Notes under the pieces: model-generated | The model's database searches: none | Told to the model about the DNA's origin: nothing | The model's input: only the letters and a program-made list of their open reading frames with translations | Assembly: GCF_000390185.1 (NCBI RefSeq) | Contig: NZ_AQHR01000041.1 | Location: 1 to 64,000 of the forward strand | Origin: Lunatimonas lonarensis | GTDB lineage: Bacteria > Bacteroidota > Bacteroidia > Cytophagales > Cyclobacteriaceae | Reading direction: 5' to 3' | Length of the DNA stretch: 64,000 bases | Part shown: positions 7,555 through 13,968 of the stretch, one piece after another | How positions within the stretch are numbered: position 1 is the stretch's first letter | Layout of the letters: every line of letters starts with the position of its first letter | Position numbers and translations under genes: made by a program

Positions 7555-8565
7555 CTAACGTTTTAGAAACCTAGTGATATAATAACTAAAAAATGATTCT
7601 AACATTTGCGCCTGATACTCTAAATGACCGGGAGTATCATAGCTGTCAAACCATTTTCCACTCCCCTTCCCCGATTGGTAATATTCCTTAAGGATTCTTG
7701 CATAGAAATTAGAATATCCAATCTCTCGTTGTTGCAAAAAATGTACGTATTCATGTATTCGGAGAGGGGCATCTTTCGAAAACAATCCCGATTCTTTTAC
7801 TACAAGATTCCGACCAAGAGTAATACCCTCGCCCTTTGCTAAATGTAAAGTAAAAAGTCCTCCACTTCTAAATACTGCCGTATTCTTTCCCATTGGACCA
7901 GAATATAATGCGGGCCCCATGGCTGCGATGTTTAAACCTCCCAAAGTAGCTCCTCCAACAGCTCCCGCAAGTGCCCCCTGCTTTATTCCATTTCCAATAT
8001 TTTGTTTGTCAATTGCGGCGCCAATCCCTCCAGTAACTGCACCTGTTGCAGCACCTTTTACAGCCCCATATCCGATTTCAGCTCCAATGTTTACTAAAGC
8101 ACCCCCTTTGACTCCAGAAAATTGGGGAAGTCCTGCTCCGGCAAACCCGCCTGCAATCCCACCTACCACGGTACCAAGGGAAATTTCGTTACCTAAAATA
8201 AGATTCCCTGCTACGGTGCTTGAGGTGCTATTTAGCAAATTATATCCAAGGGTTTGCGAAAATGCGCTATTCGCGAATGCACCGCCTATACCGCCTCCAA
8301 TTGCACCCGTTACATCACCCATAACTACCGCATTTCCAAAGCCATTCCAAAACTGTCCGCTACCACTCATTCCTGATGCAAGGTATGTTGCAGAATACAC
8401 CGCTGCCGAAGTTGCTGTCCCGATCAAGGCCCCTTTCAACATTGCCAAACCAAGTACCGCCAGTGTTATCTGCTCGTTACCGTCCGGATCCAAAAACATT
8501 ACCGGATTGTTGGCCATTGCGTTAAACGGCGAAACACCTGGCATGCTATGGGTATATGCATCCAC
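7555..8565 (-). CDS. Orphan RHS C-terminal end, cassette 4, HExxH metallopeptidase-like tip
   Basis: The 336-residue frame starts near the end of the RHS core (NNPVMFLDPDG), continues with a long alanine/glycine-rich region different from that of cassettes 1-3, and ends with RIHEYVHFLQQREIG (first His near residue 271), then HLEYQAQ about 40 residues further on. HExxH followed by QQ and a downstream glutamate resembles the DUF4157-type zinc-peptidase layout in polymorphic toxins. The candidate immunity lipoprotein follows three bases downstream. The core upstream (8566-9450) is ruined by palindromic insertions, so the tip has no intact RHS shell in its own frame. Confidence 0.6.
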   Translation of the reverse strand: MDAYTHSMPGVSPFNAMANNPVMFLDPDGNEQITLAVLGLAMLKGALIGTATSAAVYSATYLASGMSGSGQFWNGFGNAVVMGDVTGAIGGGIGGAFANSAFSQTLGYNLLNSTSSTVAGNLILGNEISLGTVVGGIAGGFAGAGLPQFSGVKGGALVNIGAEIGYGAVKGAATGAVTGGIGAAIDKQNIGNGIKQGALAGAVGGATLGGLNIAAMGPALYSGPMGKNTAVFRSGGLFTLHLAKGEGITLGRNLVVKESGLFSKDAPLRIHEYVHFLQQREIGYSNFYARILKEYYQSGKGSGKWFDSYDTPGHLEYQAQMLESFFSYYITRFLKR

Positions 8566-8591
8566 CCCAAACCATCTCCCCAGGGCCGCAT

Positions 8592-8616
8592 TCCCGATAC
8601 GCTAGCGCTATCGGGA
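8592..8616. repeat. Palindromic micro-insertion 4
   Basis: TCCCGATA (8592-8599) pairs with TATCGGGA (8609-8616). Read on the minus strand with its flank it begins AGCCTGTCCCGATAG, the same start as insertions 6 and 8 on the plus strand, so the element occurs in both orientations. Confidence 0.65.
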
Positions 8617-8671
8617 CAGGCTATACTGCCTGGCATGAAAGTCATACCACCCGGTCAGATCCTCATACCCG

Positions 8672-8732
8672 CCCTTCAACCTGGCCCCTCGCTAAAACAG
8701 TCCACCGGACTGTTTCTTAACGCTCGGTCCTC
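8672..8732. repeat. Palindromic micro-insertion 5, family b copy 1
   Basis: AAACAGTCC (8695-8703) pairs perfectly with GGACTGTTT (8707-8715) around ACC. The surrounding 50 or so bases, beginning GGCCCCTCGCTA and ending CGCTCGGTCCTC, recur at 8961-9010 with only a few differences. It replaces a few codons of the RHS core between YEDLTGW and ELFQ. Confidence 0.7.
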
Positions 8733-8900
8733 TTGGAAAAGCTCCTTGGTCTCGTTCTCCCCAGCCCGAACAAAATTACGGGATACAAGTCCATACGGAT
8801 AGTAATCCGTCTGCTGTACGATGTAGCTTTCAAGGGTGAGGATTGTAAAATCGTCAAAGAACGCTTCGCCACCTTCCGTGCCGTCATTACTCAGAGCCTG

Positions 8901-8915
8901 TCCCGAGAATCGGGA
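8901..8915. repeat. Palindromic micro-insertion 6
   Basis: TCCCGA-GAA-TCGGGA preceded by AGCCTG, inserted within the codons for the YLSNDG block of the RHS core. Confidence 0.6.
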
Positions 8916-8945
8916 TAAATATAGAAATATCCCGGCTCATCCGCA

Positions 8946-9010
8946 ACCCTCCCGCAGGCCGGCCCCTCGCTAAAACAGTCCACCGGACTGTTTCTTCACG
9001 CTCAGTCCTC
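8946..9010. repeat. Palindromic micro-insertion 7, family b copy 2
   Basis: AAACAGTCC (8973-8981) and GGACTGTTT (8985-8993) around ACC, in a block almost identical to 8684-8732. It replaces the codons that read DGTNREHERLYSEVV in intact copies. Confidence 0.7.
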
Positions 9011-9046
9011 ATCCTCATAGCCCTCCTCGGTCATCTGGACAGCTTG

Positions 9047-9070
9047 TCCCGAGAGCGGAGCGACTCGGGA
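9047..9070. repeat. Palindromic micro-insertion 8
   Basis: TCCCGAG (9047-9053) pairs with CTCGGGA (9064-9070) with a 10-base loop, preceded by AGCTTG. It lies in the RHS core next to the QMTE codons. Confidence 0.6.
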
Positions 9071-9453
9071 TACCCGCCGTATTGGTAGTTCATCTCCTTA
9101 TCAAAGAACAGGTAGTTCAGGTAGGCCGGTGGCGCGTCCGCACGCTGTTGCTTGCCCGTCAACAGGCCCGCCAGGCCGTTCCCGTCCCCCGTGGCCACCC
9201 GGGACTGGGTGGGCAGGGCACCGTCCACGCCCACACCTGCTGGGCTGCTCCCGGCCATCGCCATGGCGATGGCGACCATAGCCGGGTTTACTTTCGTTTG
9301 CCGGATGTCCAGGTACTTCGCAAATACCTCCATTCTTACGGTATCACCCGGAAGGACGCTTACCGAGCGGGCCGGGCCGGTCTCGCCCCCGGCCAGCCGC
9401 AGGGCATGCCCTACCTCCGAGGTGCCGGTGTGGTCAAACACGTGGGAGGTGGA

Positions 9454-9756
9454 AAGGCCAAAAACTGGTCCCAGGACGAACTCGCCGGACATGCCGGATC
9501 GTCCCGGATAATGATAGGAAAGTACGAGCGCGGCGACAACTCGCCCTCCATAGAGGCCATCGTCAAGCTGGCCAGGGCATTCGGCGTCTCCGTCGACTAC
9601 CTCCTGGGCGAGGGACTGAACGCCGCCTACGACAAGGAGATGGTCAGACGGCTGGACGATGTGGAGAGTCTGCCCGCAGAGGAAAAACAGCGCATATACC
9701 ATTACATGGACCTGGTCATCAGGGACTACAGGACAAAAAAAACATACACCCACTGA
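9454..9756 (+). pseudogene. XRE-family regulator lacking its N-terminus
   Basis: The plus-strand translation from 9454 reads KAKNWSQDELAGHAGSSRIM, IGKYERGDNSPSIEAIVKLA and FGVSVDYLLGEG, a clear XRE helix-turn-helix, followed by a short helical tail ending RDYRTKKTYTH. The family normally begins about ten residues earlier with a K-x-R-x-x-R-K segment; here that part is replaced by inverted RHS core sequence. The open frame continues into the antisense of the RHS fragment, so an ATG at 9082 or a GTG just upstream could in principle give a chimeric protein. A strong terminator follows at once. This is probably a relic of a gene cut by the recombination that brought in cassette 4. Confidence 0.65.
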
Positions 9757-9760
9757 AAAC

Positions 9761-9790
9761 AAAAAGCCCCGGATCGCTCCGGGGCTTTTT
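9761..9790. terminator. Strong bidirectional terminator
   Basis: AAAAAGCCCCGGA pairs perfectly with TCCGGGGCTTTTT around TCGC. It lies four bases after the XRE stop and also faces the minus-strand gene ending at 9827, so it can end transcription from both sides. Confidence 0.9.
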
Positions 9791-9826
9791 GTTCTATATA
9801 AAAAATTCCATCATTCACAGATAAAA

Positions 9827-10465
9827 TCACCTCTCTTTTCCGAAGCGCCCGACAATAACAAACACCAGCAATACAAGAACGAGCCCTGAAAGCCACAGTA
9901 AAATTCTGTGATTTCGGTTTATTTGTTCCAGTTGGTCTTCCAAACTGCTATTATTTGACTCTAGGTCTTTGAGATATCCTTCCAATTTCTTTTGTCTCAA
10001 GCTGGATATCTCAAAATACATTTCATTTAAAGCTTTGTCCTTCAAAACCTGCTCTAAAACAAACATTTGCGCGGGAGACCTTAAAATTTCAGGTGGGGGC
10101 GGAACAAGATAGGCAATATCGTGTGCTCCATGAGGAAAAGTAAAACTTTTGGATCCACTGCATGCATCCGCAATGAAAACACCTTCCTCGTAATCCATAC
10201 TATAAAATAGCCAGGTACTTCCCCGGTCTGGAATAATAACATTTTGATCAATGATTCCGGTTAAAGTATCGGGGTAACTCCCTTTGTATACTTCCAAAAC
10301 CCGGATCCGGAATTCAGTATCCGAAACTTCATATACATCTGCCAAAAACACCCCGTCTGCTTCTTGATATATTTCATCCTTGGACAGTCTGATACAATCG
10401 CTGGCATTGCTATAAAACGCAAAAAGCAGGGCAGCAACCAATATTAATACTCTTTTCCCTCTCAT
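9827..10465 (-). CDS. TIMP-like membrane-anchored protein, candidate immunity to the RHS metallopeptidase tip
   Basis: I chose the ATG at 10465, which overlaps the RHS stop (ATGA); a longer frame lies inside the tip. The 212-residue product has a signal peptide ending near FAFYSNAS, then DCIRLSKDEIYQEADGVFLA, VLEVYKGSYPDTL, GSTWLFYS and DACSGSKSF. This order of an N-terminal cysteine, EAD-x-VF, EVxKG and a C-x-G block is that of bacterial TIMP-like (netrin-fold) domains. A coiled coil (about 155-185) and a C-terminal membrane helix (LLWLSGLVLVLLVFVIVG) with a basic tail follow, so the domain should face the periplasm. Animal TIMPs inhibit zinc proteases through an N-terminal cysteine; a like role here against the adjacent HEVYGH tip is inference. 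Confidence 0.65.
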   Translation of the reverse strand: MRGKRVLILVAALLFAFYSNASDCIRLSKDEIYQEADGVFLADVYEVSDTEFRIRVLEVYKGSYPDTLTGIIDQNVIIPDRGSTWLFYSMDYEEGVFIADACSGSKSFTFPHGAHDIAYLVPPPPEILRSPAQMFVLEQVLKDKALNEMYFEISSLRQKKLEGYLKDLESNNSSLEDQLEQINRNHRILLWLSGLVLVLLVFVIVGRFGKER

Positions 10466-13464
10466 TTTCTGTAATGTGGATGATAGTTGTAGATTACGTT
10501 CATGTATTTGGCAGGCATCCCCCCGTAGTTTCCTGCCCTCGTCCAGGTCAGCCACATGGCTTGTGCCGTATGTGTTCTAAACGCAGTGGTAGTTGAAGTC
10601 CAATATTTACTGTCAATTGAAGCAAAATAGGCTTTATGATGATTTTTGGCAGCATCACTGTATCCTTTGATCCCGTGGCCATAGACTTCATGGATGGCCA
10701 CAGCCCTTATATTTGATTTTGTAGTCTCATAATCCGCGATACTGAAATTGACATGATGCTTCCCGTCTTTATACCCAAGATAGTGTGAATTCCCTTTGCG
10801 AATATTTGGATATATTTTCTTTAGTTCATCATGACTCATCATGGTTAAAAGCAACTCTTCCCTTGATATTATTTGACCATCAGGGAGAACAAGCTTGTCC
10901 AAGGTATTGTAATAATATTCCAGATCACTATTCTGAAGCAGATTTCGTTCAGAATATATTTCGCCACCTGTCATCATATCTGCCTGAGGCGAAGTAAAAC
11001 TTTTTGTATAACCTGCGCTCGAATTGAGATCAAAGCCTCCCTTTTGGCTCCAGCCGATTCCAAAAGAACCGTTAAAATTGTCAGATGTCCCACCATAACC
11101 GATGCCAGCGTTCCACCCTCCTTTGCTGTATCCTACCCCGGCATTAAACCCCGCATATCTATATCCCCATCCAACAAAAGCTCCACTGGAACCGTAGCCT
11201 CCATAAAATCCTCCCGCATATCCCTGCGCAGACCAATATCCCCCTCCCGATGTACTGAAACCTCCCGTCACCGATGCACTCAACACTCCAGGGATTCCCA
11301 CGCCGACCTCTAGTCCTAAACTCAGCCCACCGTTTTTGCTAAATCCTATCTGAGGTATGATGAAAACAAACTCCCCATCAGGATCCACATACATCACGGG
11401 GTTATTCCCCATGGCTAAGTATGGAGAGGCAAACTGGTTTTGGGGATCCACCCCAAACCATCTCCCCAACGCCGCATCATACTGCCGTGCATGGAAATCA
11501 TACCAACCCGTCAGCTCGTCATAGGTCTTGCCCTGAAACAGCTCTTTTGTCTCCTTCTCTCCAGCCCGAACAAAATTACGGGCTATAAGTCCGTAGGGAT
11601 AATAATCCGTTTGCTGTACGATGTAACTTTCAAGGGTTAGGATTGAGAAATCATCGAAGTAGGCTTCTCCTCCTTCGGTTCCATCATTGGAGAGATAAAT
11701 ATAGAAATATCCCGGCTCATCCGCTACTACTTCGCTGTATAATCTCTCGTGTTCCCGGTTGGTGCCGTCCTCATAGCCTGCCTCGGTCATCTGTACATAA
11801 CCTCCGTACTTGTAGTTCATCTCCTTGTCGAAGAAGAGATAGTTCAGGTAGGCGGGGGGAGCGTCGTTTCGTTTTTCCTTGCCTACCAGTAGCCCGGCCA
11901 GCCCCTGATCTGAACCCGCTATGCGGCTTGATGCTGTGGATAAGTTTCCATCTATTCCTGGGCTACCCGGGTTGGCGGCTTCTATAGCCAGGGAAAGCAT
12001 CATCAAAGCAGGATCTGTTTTTTTGTTATTGAGATCCAAGTATTTTGCAAATACTTCCATGCGTACCGTATCTCCCGGAAGTACCGCCACGGATCTCGAT
12101 GGACCGTTCTCCCCATTGGTAAGACGCAAGGCATAGCCAGTTTCTGATGTGCCGGTATGGTCAAAGAGGGAGGAGGCGATATGGGGTGCCTCACCATAGT
12201 CCATAAACTGCATGGATTCCGTCTCCAGGTTGTCCGGCTCAAAGGTCGCCAGCACGGTGAAGTTTGCAGGATCTTCCTGAAGTACCACCCGGGTGTTGCC
12301 TAGATGGTCGGTAAGGTAATATTGGTAGCGGTAGCCCGCATCTGCCAGCACCCGGCCATATTCGTGGCGGATTTCCTTCAAGGTCGTACCTTCAAATACC
12401 AGTTCTCCCACATACTGTTGGGTACGGTTGGGGAACCCGTTCGTGCCGGTATAGGAAACCGTCATCAGACCGCCTCCTGCACTGTAGGTGTACTTGATAT
12501 TGTTAGTGCCAAAGTTGATCTGGGCAGGCAGGTCCTGCCGGGTATAGGTTATTCCCGTGATGCCCTTGTTCGCATCGGTCAACAGGAATCCGTTCTGGTT
12601 GTAGGTATAATCGGTGCCGGTATTCCCGTCATTGAATCCGCCCGCTTTATGGGCTGCCGGGGCTGCATCGGCCACGGCCGTCAGCTGGTTGCCGGTGTAG
12701 GTATAGGTCAGCTGGTCCATCTGTACGACCGTACCGCCATTGTCGCGGTTTCTTCTCAGTGCGGTAATATTCCCGTTGGCACTGTAGCTTATATGGCTCT
12801 CGTTAAAGTTGCCGTCGCTATTCCAGGTGGATCCGGTCTTTTGCCTGTAGATGGATCCGGTGAGCCGCTTTGGGGTGTCGTAGGTGTAGTTGTACGCCCT
12901 TTCCGGTTCGGTGCCGTAGTGTTTCCATTGGTTGGAGGTAATGATCCCGTCCAGCCTTGTAGTATTACTCGTGCCGCTGGCTTTGTGGTAATCCAGTTTT
13001 TGGCGGAATACGGGGTCGCCGTTTGAATAGGTGTAGAGGATCTCGTCGGTCCATCCCTGGATCGTGGACTTCAGGCCGGTTTTGTACAGCCAGGTATTGC
13101 CGTTGTTACGGCTGTGGTGGATGATGTCTGTGGCCTCGCCCAGCTCATTGTACTGGAAGTGGCCCAGCATCACCTCGTCGTTGCCGTTGATCTTGTGGAA
13201 AACCTTTAGCGGCCGTCCGGCATGGTCGTAGGTAAACCTTCTTTCCACCCGAGTGGTGCCTCCCGAGTACGAATAGGTATTCACCGTCTTCTCTACTTCT
13301 CCGGAGAAGGCATATAGGGTGGATGTCTTTACGGTGCCCGTCAGCTGATGGGTGGAGATGGTCTGTATGGGCTGGTAATAGGTATCATAATAGGTCACGC
13401 TGTTGATCCACTCGGTACTGTTGCCCTGTCTCCGTGATTTGGATCCCGTGGCCAGGCCTTTCAC
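10462..13464 (-). CDS. RHS repeat-associated core protein with metallopeptidase-like C-terminal tip
   Basis: This is the only long uninterrupted RHS frame here (about 1000 residues). It has many YD-type repeats (YDHAGRPLKVFHK, YTYDTPKRLTG, YTYTGNQLTAV), the YYLTDHLGNTRVV block, the core LTGWYDFHARQYDAALGRWF and NNPVMYVDPDG. After it comes an unusual Gly/Tyr-rich region (for example GYAGGFYGGYGSSGAF) and a tip with AIHEVYGHGIKGYSD; the first His is near residue 925. HE-V-Y-G-H suggests a zinc protease with HExxxH spacing. The frame is open up to 13605 with RHS-like sequence to about 13557 (LYAFAAESGYFTLQQQ) but no ATG; 13464 is a GTG inside the core. The gene probably lost its 5' end. Confidence 0.75.
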   Translation of the reverse strand: MKGLATGSKSRRQGNSTEWINSVTYYDTYYQPIQTISTHQLTGTVKTSTLYAFSGEVEKTVNTYSYSGGTTRVERRFTYDHAGRPLKVFHKINGNDEVMLGHFQYNELGEATDIIHHSRNNGNTWLYKTGLKSTIQGWTDEILYTYSNGDPVFRQKLDYHKASGTSNTTRLDGIITSNQWKHYGTEPERAYNYTYDTPKRLTGSIYRQKTGSTWNSDGNFNESHISYSANGNITALRRNRDNGGTVVQMDQLTYTYTGNQLTAVADAAPAAHKAGGFNDGNTGTDYTYNQNGFLLTDANKGITGITYTRQDLPAQINFGTNNIKYTYSAGGGLMTVSYTGTNGFPNRTQQYVGELVFEGTTLKEIRHEYGRVLADAGYRYQYYLTDHLGNTRVVLQEDPANFTVLATFEPDNLETESMQFMDYGEAPHIASSLFDHTGTSETGYALRLTNGENGPSRSVAVLPGDTVRMEVFAKYLDLNNKKTDPALMMLSLAIEAANPGSPGIDGNLSTASSRIAGSDQGLAGLLVGKEKRNDAPPAYLNYLFFDKEMNYKYGGYVQMTEAGYEDGTNREHERLYSEVVADEPGYFYIYLSNDGTEGGEAYFDDFSILTLESYIVQQTDYYPYGLIARNFVRAGEKETKELFQGKTYDELTGWYDFHARQYDAALGRWFGVDPQNQFASPYLAMGNNPVMYVDPDGEFVFIIPQIGFSKNGGLSLGLEVGVGIPGVLSASVTGGFSTSGGGYWSAQGYAGGFYGGYGSSGAFVGWGYRYAGFNAGVGYSKGGWNAGIGYGGTSDNFNGSFGIGWSQKGGFDLNSSAGYTKSFTSPQADMMTGGEIYSERNLLQNSDLEYYYNTLDKLVLPDGQIISREELLLTMMSHDELKKIYPNIRKGNSHYLGYKDGKHHVNFSIADYETTKSNIRAVAIHEVYGHGIKGYSDAAKNHHKAYFASIDSKYWTSTTTAFRTHTAQAMWLTWTRAGNYGGMPAKYMNVIYNYHPHYRK

Positions 13465-13605
13465 GGCCGTGTTCTGCTGCTGAAGGGTAAAATACCCCGA
13501 CTCGGCGGCAAAGGCATACAGGCCGTTGGAGTTTCCGGTACCGGAGGCCCGAAACTCAGCTAGAATGTATTCGAGATTGCGGACTTTTGTGCAATTAGAA
13601 GTTCT

Positions 13606-13968
13606 TTAAAAAGCCATTGTAAATGGCATTGAAGGGATTGCAACTTTGTTAGTAGTTTTGAAATATTGGGGTGTAGTCGACTCAACACCCAGATGGGGAA
13701 AGCCTCAGAAAAAAAAATGTAAAATTTTCGGTCTAACAGATCACAGTACCAAATCCACTTTTAGAGGGGTCAGCATTACCCGAAATATCCAATGCCTAAT
13801 TCAAGCAAACTTTTCACTTAGAGAAAGTTCGAAATTCTCCAAAATAAATTAGACTAATTTGCTCAAAGCTTTAAACATATCTAAAGAAAAGGTAGATTTG
13901 GGAAAATTTCATCAGTTCCTAAATTGATGAAAAGAAAAGAGGCTAATCCTTAATTTACTTCTGCCATC
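13606..13968. other. Intergenic region between the RHS array and trkH
   Basis: RHS similarity ends near 13557 and an in-frame stop is at 13606-13608. The remainder is AT-rich with no credible gene; a 68-codon plus-strand frame at 13646-13852 has no recognisable features. A TAGATTTG at 13893-13900 fits the Bacteroidota -7 element for trkH, but I see no matching -33 TTG. Confidence 0.5.

Larger units (their letters stand above)
8566..9450 (-). pseudogene. RHS core fragment of cassette 4 broken by palindromic insertions
   Basis: Core pieces are recognisable on the minus strand: FDHTGTSEVGHALRL, SVLPGDTVRMEVFAKYLD, GLAGLLTGK, DAPPAYLNYLFFDKEMNY, then DEPGYFYIY, TILTLESYIVQQTDYYPYG and WYDFHARQ. 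Between these blocks are five insertions or replacements with palindromes (8592-8616, about 8672-8732, 8901-8915, about 8946-9010, 9047-9070). The fragment stops near 9450, where a plus-strand XRE regulator begins. The DNA here is more GC-rich than in cassettes 1-3. Confidence 0.7.

Noticed and set aside
9082-9453. N-terminal extension of the XRE frame
   Set aside because: This part is antisense to RHS core codons and has no protein-like features, so I treat only 9454-9756 as regulator-derived.
12304-13026. 240-codon plus-strand open frame
   Set aside because: It is antisense to the well-supported RHS core, which has clear YD repeats in the minus strand; the translation shows no motif.
1-13560. 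A type VI secretion or transposase gene to explain the RHS array
   Set aside because: No VgrG, PAAR, transposase or integrase sequence is present in or near the array; transport and mobility must come from elsewhere or have been lost.
13646-13852. 68-codon plus-strand open frame between RHS and trkH
   Set aside because: No recognisable domain, leader or neighbour relation; composition looks like intergenic DNA.
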